64,000 nucleotides of DNA from NCBI RefSeq assembly GCF_002113025.1, contig NZ_NEJH01000007.1, positions 124,001 to 188,000 of the forward strand, in the 5' to 3' direction. The notes under the pieces are model-generated. The model worked only from the letters and a program-made list of their open reading frames with translations. It did no database searches and was not told the origin of the DNA. The position numbers and the translations under genes were made by a program. Shown here piece by piece: positions 43,636 through 52,585 of the stretch. Source of the DNA: Pseudomonas sp. B28(2017) (GTDB lineage: Bacteria > Pseudomonadota > Gammaproteobacteria > Pseudomonadales > Pseudomonadaceae). Positions within the stretch are counted from its first letter, which is position 1; each line of letters begins with the position of its first letter.

Positions 43636-45936
43636 TCACTGCTTGACTACGTAAACCTTGTAGGTCGGTTGTCCCTGACTGTCACGCTCGATCTCAACGC
43701 CATGGTTGTCATGTTCGAAACCGGGGAAGCGGCCATCGAACGCTTCCATTGCCAGCAGGTAGTCGACAATGGCTTTCTTGTCGGCGCCGGCCTTTTCGCC
43801 AGGCATCATCAGCGGAATGCCCGGTGGATAGGGGACGATCTGCACGGCAACGGTGCGACCCACCATATCGCGCACGGCGATCTGTTCGATTTCGCCTTTG
43901 ACCAACTTGGCGAAGGTGTCCCGTGGCGAGCTCACCGGATCAGGCAATAGGGTGTAGGCCTCATCCATGTTGTGCAGCATTTTCGTGGCAAGCATGTCCT
44001 GGTGCATCTCTTCGGCCAGGTCCTTGAGGCCCATGCCGCTGTAGCGGTCGCCATGGCTGTCGACGAGGTCAGGCATTACCTGTTCGAGTGGCGAGTTGCC
44101 GTCGTAATGTTTCTTGAACTCCATCAGACCGGCCACTAGCGAGCCCCATTTGCCCTTGGTCACGCCCAGACTGAACAGCAGCAGGATCGAATAGGGTTCG
44201 GTCTTCTCCACCACGATGCCGCGACTGGAGAGGAAGGACGACACCAGCGGCGCCGGGACGCCGCTGTTCTCCATCTGGCCTTCGAGGGTTTGCCCCGGAG
44301 TCAGTACCGTGACCTTGATCGGGTCGAGCATGCAGTAGTCGCTGCCCAGGTCGCCGAAACCGTGCCAAGTGGCCGTGGGCTTGAGCACCCAGGCGTCGCC
44401 GTGGCGCAGCACATGCGGGGCGACGTCGGCAAAAGGCACCCCGTCAACCTGGTCCGGTTGCCACACACCGAACCACCAGTCCTTGGCGTTGCGCTGCTGT
44501 ATTTCATTGTTCAGCCGCACCATGGCTTGGCGAAAGGCAATGGCTTCGCCGATGGACTCATCAGTGAGGTAGCCACCGGCATCGTTCATCATTTTTGCCG
44601 AGACATCGGTCGAAGCGATGATGCTGTATTGCGGTGAGGTCGAGGTGTGCATCATGAAGGCTTCGTTGAACAGGGCCGGTTTGACCGGCACCTTGCCCGA
44701 GCGAATATGGATCATCGAGGCCTGGGACAGCGCCGCCAACAGCTTGTGGGTGGAGTGAGTGACCGTCACTGTGGCGTCGTCGGCATGCCGCTCGCCGCGG
44801 TGCATGCCGTAGCGGCCCTCGTACAACGGGTTGAAGCGGGCATAGGCGTACCAGGCTTCGTCGTAGTGGATACGGTCGACGCTCTGGCTCAGCTCACGGG
44901 TGGTAGTCTGCACGTTGTAACACAGGCCATCGTAGGTCGAGTTGGTCAGTACCGCCAGCACCGGTTTGGCGGTCTTATTGGTCGCTAGCGGGCTCTCGGC
45001 AAGTTTCTGCGCGACGGCGCCGGGGGTCAGTTCGGTGCGTGGCACCGGGCCGATCAGGCCACGTGCGTTGCGCCTCGGACGCAGGTACAGCGGCACCGCG
45101 CCAGACATGTTCAAGGCATAGTTCAACGACTTGTGGCAGTTGCGGTCCACCAGCACGGCATCGCCATCGGTCACCGCCGAGTGCAGAACGATCTCGTTGC
45201 TCGCGGAGCTTCCGCCAACGGAAAAGAAGGTGAAGTCCGCGCCAAACACCCGCGCGGCATATTTTTCCGCTTCATCAATCGGACCGGAATGGTCGTTGAG
45301 CGAGCCCAGCTCACCAACCGAAACACTCAGGTCCGAGCGCAGCATCTGCTCGCCGTAGAAGTCGAGAAAGGCGCGCCCCACCGCAGTCTTCATGAAGGCG
45401 GTACCACCGGTATGGCCCGGGGTGTGCCAGGAGTACTCATGGGTGCCGGCGAAGTTCACCAGCGCGCCGAAAAACGGCGGCAGGATGCTGTCGAGGTAGC
45501 GGCGAGCGGCGGCTTCGATGCGCCCGGCGATGAACTCGGGGCTGTCTTCGGGCTGCCAGATAAAACCGTCAATGTTCTCCACAAACGCCAGTGGCACCCG
45601 GCTCTGATGCGCCCGGCTCATGCCAAGCATGATCGGCAATTGCGCGGTGCGCTGGCGAATCTGCTGGATCAACTGCAGCGCCTGGTCCTGTTTGTTTTCG
45701 CACAGGCCCCAGCCGATGATCGCGCAGCAGTAGGCCGAGTTTGCGCTGACGGCGATCTCGGCCTCTTCCAGCGACCCGACCAGTTCTACCTCTAGCTCAT
45801 GTTCATGCAGGGCGACAGCAATCGCCTGGGCACTGCGCAGAATGATGCTGTCGTGATGTTCCTGGGTATTGGCCACGATCAGCACTGGGAAGCGCTGCGC
45901 CAAATCAACAGGCAAGCGGGTTTGCGAGTGACTCAT
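43636..45936 (-). CDS. Orn/Lys/Arg decarboxylase family, second enzyme
   Basis: A 766-residue PLP fold-type I decarboxylase. Residues 1-130 are the N-terminal wing domain (PVLIVANTQEHHDSIILRS...). The PLP core includes HTPGHTGG, VGGSSASNE, DEAWYAYARF and the PLP lysine in HSTHKLLAALSQASM. The C-terminal domain begins near 600. The HSTHK...SQAS motif and length suit lysine or arginine decarboxylases of the biodegradative type. ATG 45936 has AGGAG upstream, whereas the longer frame from 45954 would include that site. It lies 34 bases after the first decarboxylase. Confidence 0.9.
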   Translation of the reverse strand: MSHSQTRLPVDLAQRFPVLIVANTQEHHDSIILRSAQAIAVALHEHELEVELVGSLEEAEIAVSANSAYCCAIIGWGLCENKQDQALQLIQQIRQRTAQLPIMLGMSRAHQSRVPLAFVENIDGFIWQPEDSPEFIAGRIEAAARRYLDSILPPFFGALVNFAGTHEYSWHTPGHTGGTAFMKTAVGRAFLDFYGEQMLRSDLSVSVGELGSLNDHSGPIDEAEKYAARVFGADFTFFSVGGSSASNEIVLHSAVTDGDAVLVDRNCHKSLNYALNMSGAVPLYLRPRRNARGLIGPVPRTELTPGAVAQKLAESPLATNKTAKPVLAVLTNSTYDGLCYNVQTTTRELSQSVDRIHYDEAWYAYARFNPLYEGRYGMHRGERHADDATVTVTHSTHKLLAALSQASMIHIRSGKVPVKPALFNEAFMMHTSTSPQYSIIASTDVSAKMMNDAGGYLTDESIGEAIAFRQAMVRLNNEIQQRNAKDWWFGVWQPDQVDGVPFADVAPHVLRHGDAWVLKPTATWHGFGDLGSDYCMLDPIKVTVLTPGQTLEGQMENSGVPAPLVSSFLSSRGIVVEKTEPYSILLLFSLGVTKGKWGSLVAGLMEFKKHYDGNSPLEQVMPDLVDSHGDRYSGMGLKDLAEEMHQDMLATKMLHNMDEAYTLLPDPVSSPRDTFAKLVKGEIEQIAVRDMVGRTVAVQIVPYPPGIPLMMPGEKAGADKKAIVDYLLAMEAFDGRFPGFEHDNHGVEIERDSQGQPTYKVYVVKQ

Positions 45937-45970
45937 GCGTATCTCCTTGAGCAATGATTTGGGCGCAGCA

Positions 45971-48154
45971 TCAGGCCTTTAGCACGTAACCGTAGGCGCG
46001 GGTTCGACCACCTTCGTGTTTCAGGTAGACACCCTGAAGCTCCGGTGTGAAGCCGGGCAAGCGGTTGATGCCCTCCTCCAGTGCCAGGAAGTACTTGAGC
46101 ACGGCGCCACCCCAAATTTCCCCAGGCACAACGCACAAGACGCCCGGCGGGTAAGGCAGTGCACCTTCGGCGGCAATACGCCCGTCCGCATCCGCCAACG
46201 GCACCAATTCGACGTTGCCGCGGATGTACTCGATTTGCGCTTGTTGCGGGTTCATGGCCTTTTTCGGGAAGTGTTCCTTGCGGAACATGTCCTTCTGCAA
46301 CTGCTGCACATTGTGGCTGCGATACAGGTCGTGCATCTCCTGGCAGAGCCTGCGGATGGTGTAGTCGCGGTAGCGCTCCTCGTACTGGTTGTAGATAGCA
46401 GGCAGCACCCGACTCATCGGCGCGTCGTCCTGAACGAAGCGTTCGAAACGGGCGATCTGCGCCGCCAGATGGCTCATCTTTGCCCAGTCTTCGGCCGGTG
46501 TGAGCAGGAACAGGATGGAGTTGAGGTCACACTTTTCCGGGACGATGCCGTTCTGGCGCAGGAAGTTGGCGAGGATGCCGGCGTGAATACCGAAGTCGGT
46601 GTAGCTGCCGTCCACCGGATCGATGCCCGGGGTGGTGAACAGCAGTTTGCATGGATCGATGAAGTACTGCTTCTCGGCGTAACCACCAAAGGCGTGCCAG
46701 CGGTCCTTCGGATGAAATTCGAAGAAGCGGATGTCGCTGGCGATCTCGTCCGTTGGGTAGTCTTCCCACGCGCGCCCTTCGATGGTGGACGGCACGAACG
46801 GCCGGACCATGGTGCAGGCTTCGAGGATCAGCTTGCGTGCATTGATGCCGAACTTCACGCAGTCGTCCCACAGGCGCAGGCCGCTGCGGCCCGAGTGGAT
46901 GCGCGCGTTAACATCCAGCGAGGCGAACAACGGGTAGTACGGGCTGGTGGACGCCTGGGCCATGAAGGCATTGTTCAGCCTTGCGTGATTGCAGTAGCGG
47001 GCCTGGCCCTTGATGTGACGGTCCTTCTTGTGGATTTGCGAGGCCTGGGAAAAACCGGCCTGTTGTTTGTGTACCGATTGCGTGACGAAGATACCGGGGT
47101 CGCTCTCGTCCAGGTCGAGCAACATGGGCGAGCAGTCCTTCATCATCGGGATGAACTGTTCGTAGCCGACCCAGGCCGAGTCGAACAGGATGTAGTCGCA
47201 GAGTTTGCCGATGCGGTCGACCACTTGCCGGGCGTTATAGACGGTGCCGTCGTAGGTGCCCAGTTGAATGATTGCCAGGCGAAACGGCCGTGACAGTTGG
47301 GCCTTGTCCGGGGCGACTTCGGCAATCAGTTCACGCAGGTAGTCTTCTTCGAAACAGTGGGCGTCGATCCCGCCGATGAAGCCATAGGGATTGCGCGCGG
47401 TTTCCAGATAAACCGGCGTGGCACCGGCCTGCAACAGCGCGCCCTGGTGGTTCGATTTGTGGTTGTTGCGGTCGAACAACACCAAGTCGCCGGGGGTCAA
47501 CAGGGCGTTGGTCACCACCTTGTTCGACGCCGAGGTACCGTTGAGCACGAAATAGGTCTTGTCGGCATTGAACACCTTGGCCGCATGCTTTTGCGCATGC
47601 AGTGCCGGTCCCTCATGAATCAGCAGGTCGCCGAGTTTGACATCGGCGTTGCACATGTCGGCGCGAAACAGCGTCTCGCCGAAGAAGTCGAAAAACTGCC
47701 GGCCCGCCGGGTGCTTGCGAAAGAACTGACCACCCTGGTGACCGGGGCAGGCAAAGGTCGCGTTGGCCGCCTCGGTGTAGTGTTTGAGCGCATCGAAGAA
47801 CGGTGGCAGCAGGCTTTCTTCATAGGCATTGGCCGCTGTCTCCAGTTGGTTGCCGTAGTACTCGGTATTATTGCTGGATGAGTCGAAGACACCATTGACC
47901 TGCAAAATGACATCCTGCAGTTGCTTGTAGACCTCAAGGGAGCGATTGCTGCGACCCTGAGAGGCCACCAGGAAGATCGGAATGTCGAAGCCGGTACGCT
48001 TGATGGCATCCAGCGACCCAGCTGCCAAATCCTCTACCGAAAGCACAGCGACGGCGACATCGGTAAAGTCAGTCTCGTCGAGCCGGACGATTTCACGGTT
48101 AGTACGAAAACAACTTCGAACCGCATCGCTGGCCGCGATTTTCAACATGTTCAT
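45971..48154 (-). CDS. Ornithine decarboxylase-like (SpeC/SpeF type)
   Basis: A 727-residue PLP decarboxylase. Wing domain to about residue 110, then FACPGHQGGQFFRKHPAG, LNGTSASNKVV, DSAWVGYEQF and the PLP lysine in SVHKQQAGFSQASQIHKKD, all characteristic of bacterial ornithine decarboxylases that make putrescine. First gene of a four-gene minus-strand operon. AGGAG precedes ATG 48154. Pairing with a PotE-like antiporter suggests acid resistance or amine production. Normal length. Confidence 0.9.
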   Translation of the reverse strand: MNMLKIAASDAVRSCFRTNREIVRLDETDFTDVAVAVLSVEDLAAGSLDAIKRTGFDIPIFLVASQGRSNRSLEVYKQLQDVILQVNGVFDSSSNNTEYYGNQLETAANAYEESLLPPFFDALKHYTEAANATFACPGHQGGQFFRKHPAGRQFFDFFGETLFRADMCNADVKLGDLLIHEGPALHAQKHAAKVFNADKTYFVLNGTSASNKVVTNALLTPGDLVLFDRNNHKSNHQGALLQAGATPVYLETARNPYGFIGGIDAHCFEEDYLRELIAEVAPDKAQLSRPFRLAIIQLGTYDGTVYNARQVVDRIGKLCDYILFDSAWVGYEQFIPMMKDCSPMLLDLDESDPGIFVTQSVHKQQAGFSQASQIHKKDRHIKGQARYCNHARLNNAFMAQASTSPYYPLFASLDVNARIHSGRSGLRLWDDCVKFGINARKLILEACTMVRPFVPSTIEGRAWEDYPTDEIASDIRFFEFHPKDRWHAFGGYAEKQYFIDPCKLLFTTPGIDPVDGSYTDFGIHAGILANFLRQNGIVPEKCDLNSILFLLTPAEDWAKMSHLAAQIARFERFVQDDAPMSRVLPAIYNQYEERYRDYTIRRLCQEMHDLYRSHNVQQLQKDMFRKEHFPKKAMNPQQAQIEYIRGNVELVPLADADGRIAAEGALPYPPGVLCVVPGEIWGGAVLKYFLALEEGINRLPGFTPELQGVYLKHEGGRTRAYGYVLKA

Positions 48155-48475
48155 TGACAGGGTCTCCTGATAGGTAATTTAACCAGCAGATATGAGAGGG
48201 AAAATAACTAACACTGCCCAACTCTGAACCTTGACCTAGAACTTTGCTAAATGGGTATAGACCATTAAAAAAGTGGCCGCACCGGAGTTACATATGCACT
48301 TTCGGCATAAACTATATGAAGTAAAAGCACATTAATTTTTCTTCGCCGATGCTCACGATGATGGAGCGCGCAATCTCGCACAGAACGGGGAATGGGATTT
48401 TAGCTGGCTGCCGATTGAGAGAAAGCAACGTCCTCCCCTCTCAGCTCATTACACTGACGGGCAGCAATGGGTCGA
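48155..48475. other. Promoter region of the decarboxylase operon
   Basis: 321 bases, AT-rich from 48170 to 48340. No operator I can name. A possible gene remnant at 48340-48470 is not recognisable. Confidence 0.4.
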
Positions 48476-48649
48476 TTCTGTTGAAAAAGTCGGTCTGCCC
48501 AAACTGCCTGATGATTGACTGGTTAAAACGCCATTTTTGCACGCTGCTACGTGAAACCCGAGTCCGGAAGCCTTTGCCAAAAATAAAGATTTCTATCTAG
48601 GACGCGTACTTTTCTGATGCGCAAACGATGGCCGACTTTTTCAACAGAA
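48476..48649. mobile_element. 174-bp MITE, copy 1
   Basis: Begins TTCTGTTGAAAAAGTCGG and ends with its exact reverse complement (48632-48649), an 18-bp perfect terminal inverted repeat. No coding capacity. A second copy of exactly the same length is at 55061-55234. The IS66 element is inserted 15 bases to the right, in the CCGGCCAAAAGCTGT sequence that follows the MITE. Confidence 0.85.
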
Positions 48650-48748
48650 CCGGCCAAAAGCTGTGTAAGCGCTCCATGAACCCCACATTCGAAGTGCTTA
48701 GCTAATGCCGGATGCTGTGCTCCCGATTCCCTCAGGAGCCAGCTCGCC

Positions 48749-49108
48749 ATGATGCGACCCGACGCCAAAGTCGAAAAAGTCTATCTCTACCCCAAGCCCG
48801 TGGACTTCCGAAAGTCCATTGATGGCCTCGCTGCGCTGGTCGAGCTGGACATAAAAGTGGCGGTGTTCGATCCCGTGCTCTTCGTCTTTCTCAACAAACC
48901 TCGCAACCGCGTGAAGATTTTGTACTGGGAGCGTAACGGCTTCTGCCTTTGGCTTAAGCGCTTGGAGTCCGAGCGATTTAAAACCTCGCCTGAACTCAGC
49001 GATGAAGTGATCGTTCTGACCGTCCAGGAGCTGAACTGGCTGCTCGACGGTTTTGACCTGTGGCGCAACCGTCCTCACCAGGTTTTGACTCCACGCTACG
49101 TAGCCTGA
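48749..49108 (+). CDS. tnpB: IS66 accessory protein TnpB
   Basis: A 119-residue protein with VYLYPKPVDFRKSIDGLAALV, LFVFLNKPRNRVKILYWERNGFCLWLKRLE, the IS66 Orf2 (TnpB) signature. It is needed for transposition of the family; its biochemical role is not settled. AGGAG lies upstream. It lies 18 bases before tnpC. Confidence 0.95.
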   Translation: MMRPDAKVEKVYLYPKPVDFRKSIDGLAALVELDIKVAVFDPVLFVFLNKPRNRVKILYWERNGFCLWLKRLESERFKTSPELSDEVIVLTVQELNWLLDGFDLWRNRPHQVLTPRYVA

Positions 49109-49126
49109 CCCGGTATAATCCGGGTC

Positions 49127-50671
49127 ATGATTTCTCTGCCTGACGATCTTCCTGATGACCCTATTTTGCTCAAGCAGATGCTGCTTGAGGCACTCCATCG
49201 TCAGGAAGAAGTTGCCCAGGCTTATCAGGCGCACATCGTCGACCTGAAAGGACAGATCAAGCTGTTGCGCGACCGTCTGTTCGGACGTAATTCCGAACAG
49301 ACGGCGGAGCCCAATATGCCGCAACTTGCCCTGTTCAATGAGCCTGAAAGCGAGCCGATGCCATTGATCGGCGACGCTGAAGAAGAAGTCGTTTCCCCGG
49401 CGCCGCGCCGAGGCAAACGTAAGGCATTGTCGGCTGAGCTACCGCGTGTCGAAGTGATCCACGAACTACCCGAGCACGAACTGGCCTGTGTCTGCGGTTG
49501 CCGCAAGCATGTGATCAGCGAAGAAATCAGCGAACAGCTGGATATTGTGCCGATGCAGATCCGTGTCATCAAACATATCCGCAAGGTTTACGGTTGCCGT
49601 GGCTGCGAAACGGCACCGGTTACCGCCGACAAACCGGCTCAACTGATCGAAAAGAGCATGGCCAGCCCAAGCGTTCTAGCCATGTTGCTGACCACCAAGT
49701 ATGTCGATGGTTTGCCGCTGCATCGTTTCGAGACGGTGTTAAGTCGACACGGCATCGATATACCAAGGCAAACACTGGCGCGCTGGGTGATGCAGTGCGA
49801 TGAATACTTTCAGCCATTGCTCAACCTAATGCGCGACCGATTACTGGAAAGCCCGGTGATCCACTGCGATGAAACCCGTGTTCAAGTATTGAAAGAGCCA
49901 GGTCGAGACCCGACCAACCAATCCTGGATGTGGGTACAAGCCAGCGGCCCGCCAGATCGCAAAGTCGTGTTGTTCGACTACACGTCCAGCCGTGCGCAGG
50001 AGGTCCCGTTGCGTCTGCTGGAAAGTTATCGCGGCTATGTGATGACCGATGATTACGCGGGCTATAACGCCTTGGCGTTGCAACCGGGGGTTGAACGGCT
50101 GGCCTGCATGGCTCATGCGCGCCGTAAGTTTGTCGAGGCTCAGAAAGTGCAGCCGAAGGGCAAGACGGGACGTGCGGATATCGCCCTAACAATGATCAAC
50201 AAGCTGTATGGCATCGAGCGCGAGCTCAAGGACGGCGATGATGAACAGCGTTTAATCGGCCGCCAGCAAAAGAGCGTACCGATTCTGGCTCAGTTGAAAA
50301 GCTGGTTGGAGAAAACGCAGCCCCAAGTCACGCCACAAAGTGTGCTGGGTAAGGCCATTAATTATCTGGCCAGCAACTGGAGCCGGCTGGAGCGTTATGT
50401 AGAAGCCGGTTTTTTACCTATCGACAACAATGCGGCCGAAAGGGCAATAAAACCGTTCGTTATCGGTCGCAAGGCGTGGCTGTTCAGCGACACGCCCAAA
50501 GGCGCTACCGCCAGTGCTCAGATCTACAGTTTGGTGGAGACCGCCAAGGTCAACGGTCAAGAGCCTTATACGTGGCTACGCCACGTACTGGAGCAGTTAC
50601 CACAGGCGCAATCGGTGGCGGACTATGAAGCGCTGCTGCCGTGGAACTGTTCGCCAGAGATACGACGTTAA
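49127..50671 (+). CDS. tnpC: IS66 transposase TnpC
   Basis: A 514-residue DDE transposase. N-terminal coiled coil and leucine-zipper-like helix (residues 10-60, QIKLLRDRLFGRNSEQ), a zinc-finger-like region (CVCGCRKHVIS...YGCRGCETAP), then the catalytic core with HCDETRVQV (first Asp), VMTDDYAGYNAL (second Asp) and NNAAERAIKPFVIGRKAWLF (Glu region). Complete and probably functional. Confidence 0.95.
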   Translation: MISLPDDLPDDPILLKQMLLEALHRQEEVAQAYQAHIVDLKGQIKLLRDRLFGRNSEQTAEPNMPQLALFNEPESEPMPLIGDAEEEVVSPAPRRGKRKALSAELPRVEVIHELPEHELACVCGCRKHVISEEISEQLDIVPMQIRVIKHIRKVYGCRGCETAPVTADKPAQLIEKSMASPSVLAMLLTTKYVDGLPLHRFETVLSRHGIDIPRQTLARWVMQCDEYFQPLLNLMRDRLLESPVIHCDETRVQVLKEPGRDPTNQSWMWVQASGPPDRKVVLFDYTSSRAQEVPLRLLESYRGYVMTDDYAGYNALALQPGVERLACMAHARRKFVEAQKVQPKGKTGRADIALTMINKLYGIERELKDGDDEQRLIGRQQKSVPILAQLKSWLEKTQPQVTPQSVLGKAINYLASNWSRLERYVEAGFLPIDNNAAERAIKPFVIGRKAWLFSDTPKGATASAQIYSLVETAKVNGQEPYTWLRHVLEQLPQAQSVADYEALLPWNCSPEIRR

Positions 50672-50896
50672 GACTGAACCTATCGTGGGAGTTGGATCGC
50701 ACGCTATCGAGACCTTTCGATGTCCTTTGCTGTACCGCCAAATCCACCCAACACGTAATAGACTCGGTACGTTTTTTGGGTCTCCAAGCCCTGTAAAAAC
50801 GGAAAATCCTACCCTCGGTACAAAAATAGTCCTACCCCCGGTACAGGTCCAAAATGGCTCACATGAGCACAGATAGGGTGTACTTCTCCATTTTCA

Positions 50897-51060
50897 TGGC
50901 ATTTATATGGAATTTGAATGGCATTTAAATGCCACAGAAATAGGGCCCATCTTTTGTTCGACCTGAAATAACTGGCCTTGGCATTTTTGTGCCACTGAAA
51001 CAACCAAACTTTGGCATTTTTGTGCCACTAAAATAGCCAAGTATTGGCATTCTTATGCCA
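50897..51060. repeat. Array of GGCAT...TGCC palindromes inside the IS
   Basis: Four perfect or near-perfect 16-bp palindromes of form TGGCAT-N4-(A/G)TGCCA start at 50919, 50979, 51012 and 51045; the last three are 33 bases apart (about three helical turns). A half copy starts at 50897. They lie in the noncoding right part of the IS66 element. Confidence 0.7.
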
Positions 51061-51255
51061 GCAAAATGGTAGGTGAGCTATTTATGTGCCACAGGTAGAG
51101 AAATATGGGGCACCGCGTCTGGGATCAGGTGGTAACTTTGAATGTGGGGTTCATGGAGCGCTTACAAAGCTGTCGCTCGATAACTCCAATCAATCCCGAG
51201 AAGGTCAACAATCCACGGCTAGACTCCATCACCTACTAGACGCGTCGGAGGAATC

Positions 51256-51438
51256 ATGAACTTCATTCTCTGGGTCATTCTTGGTACCAACGGCCCACAG
51301 CCTGCTCCAGCGGTCGACCATGCTGAGTACAAGAATTTGGAGGTATGTCAGCACGCAGCCGATCAGATCAAGGCATCACTCGAAGGGGTTCAGTTCCAGA
51401 TTCACACCATTTGCACCCCCAAAGAAGAGACAAAATAA
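51256..51438 (+). CDS. Small hypothetical protein
   Basis: A 60-residue frame (MNFILWVILGTNGPQPAPAVDHAEYKNLEVCQHAADQIKASLEGVQF...CTPK). A short hydrophobic start may be a weak signal or anchor. Two cysteines about 27 residues apart. GGAGG is placed 4 bases before the ATG. Lies just right of the IS66 target duplication. No family recognised. Confidence 0.55.
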   Translation: MNFILWVILGTNGPQPAPAVDHAEYKNLEVCQHAADQIKASLEGVQFQIHTICTPKEETK

Positions 51439-51515
51439 AGCGCGATCATCAGGTGCTCTTGTCATTTGTGCTCCATGACATGGTCATCTGTTTACAACCT
51501 TCGGTCGCGGTGCTG

Positions 51516-51602
51516 ACTTTTGGCCGATTTCTTCCTATCGCCACCGTCAGCTTTGGGTCGGTTTCTGCCCGTCACGGTAGGCAGAAACCGGCCAGAAGCA
51601 GG
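51516..51602. repeat. REP-like compound hairpin
   Basis: TTTTGGCCGATTTC at the left and GAAACCGGCCAGAAGCAGG at the right, with an inner hairpin GGTTTCTGCC...GGCAGAAACC. Outer ends match those of the MITE at 55055-55240. Confidence 0.7.
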
Positions 51603-51726
51603 CGGTGGACATGTTGGTGACAATTGGGTAGCGTCGACTGAGTGTGCTCGTTCACGAGGAGCGTTCGCTAACGCTGAATTAGCTCCTTTAGGAAAATAAA
51701 CAAACGCAACATCGAATGAGAGACAT

Positions 51727-52407
51727 ATGTACAGCGAACCAAACCATCACTCGCGAAATTTGAAACTAATTTCCTTAATGTTTGTTTTGTATTGGGTGCT
51801 GGCCTTAAATCCGGCAGACGACTCAATACGACTGTCAATAATAAACTACAAAATACAAAACCCCTCAGCACTATTCTGGGTGGCTCATGCAGTTTTGATT
51901 TATTTTGCCTGGCGATTTTATTTGAGCTCAAAAAATAAAATTCGACATGGCTTTAGAAACTCAGTAGCCATAGGTCTACACTCAAACCAAGATTCTTCAA
52001 TTTATAAGTCTCTGAAAAAGAAGGCCAAAGATGATTACATAGCAAAGCACATGGAGGAATTTCAAAAAGAACGTGAAAAAAACGCACTAAAATACAAAAT
52101 AGAATCTTACAACAAAGAATGTCTTTCAGTTAGCCCGATCAACTTTATGTATGAGGGCGAAAAACTAACTCTCGAATATCAAGCTCAATATGAAAGAGGG
52201 TTTGGTGAAGACGTATATTTCAAGAACTACAAGGTTTCTTACGAACGGCGTCAATGGTTGTGGTTTAAACTCGTGAGATTGGTCAGGTTTATATTGGGGA
52301 AGGAGGATAGTCCTGATTATGTAATTCCTTGGGTTTTGTTCCTACTTGCAGTCACAACAAGTGTCTTTAGTTATTTTGGTGTCACGATTCTTAACATACT
52401 ATCGTAG
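51727..52407 (+). CDS. AT-rich membrane protein of unknown function
   Basis: A 226-residue protein with two N-terminal hydrophobic segments (about 14-30 and 48-66), a charged cytoplasmic middle rich in Lys/Glu (about 90-170, coiled-coil-like KKKAKDDYIAKHMEEFQKEREKN), and one C-terminal span (VIPWVLFLLAVTTSVFSYFGVTIL). Codon use is AT-rich like the SIR2 gene nearby, a sign of transfer. No family recognised. It points toward the defence pair and might belong to it, but is transcribed in the opposite direction. Confidence 0.6.
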   Translation: MYSEPNHHSRNLKLISLMFVLYWVLALNPADDSIRLSIINYKIQNPSALFWVAHAVLIYFAWRFYLSSKNKIRHGFRNSVAIGLHSNQDSSIYKSLKKKAKDDYIAKHMEEFQKEREKNALKYKIESYNKECLSVSPINFMYEGEKLTLEYQAQYERGFGEDVYFKNYKVSYERRQWLWFKLVRLVRFILGKEDSPDYVIPWVLFLLAVTTSVFSYFGVTILNILS

Positions 52408-52479
52408 CGTTTGGTAGTCTAAGAGGGTAGGTTAATTAAATCTCTCAAAGTTTCCTAGACACAGTGACTGAGTCCTGGT

Positions 52480-52551
52480 GGCCGATTTCTGCCTGTCACC
52501 AAGGGCTGCAGCCGACCCATAGCTGCCAGTGGCGACAGGCATAAATCGGCC
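52480..52551. repeat. REP-like compound hairpin
   Basis: GGCCGATTTCTGCCTGTC at the left pairs with GACAGGCATAAATCGGCC at the right, one mismatch, around a 36-base loop. Confidence 0.75.
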
Positions 52552-52585
52552 AAGAGCAGCCGGTGGCGGCAGGAAGAAGCGATCC

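Larger units (their letters stand above)
48665..51165 (+). mobile_element. Complete IS66-family insertion sequence with 8-bp target duplication
   Basis: Left end GTAAGCGCTCCATGAACCCC... (48665) and right end ...GGGGTTCATGGAGCGCTTAC (51165) are inverted repeats of 26 bp. The flanks carry an exact 8-bp duplication AAAGCTGT at 48657-48664 and 51166-51173, the size expected of IS66. Genes: tnpB and tnpC; no tnpA is present. About 490 bases at the right end are noncoding and hold the GGCAT palindromes. The intact ends and duplication show a recent insertion. Confidence 0.95.

Noticed and set aside
46016..47293. 425-codon plus-strand frame opposite the ornithine decarboxylase
   Set aside because: Antisense shadow of a clear PLP enzyme; composition rich in His, Arg, Gln and Val as expected of mirrored GC codons.
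50897..51060. CRISPR array
   Set aside because: The repeats are 16-bp palindromes with short, related spacers inside an IS element, too short and too similar for a CRISPR, and no cas gene is present.
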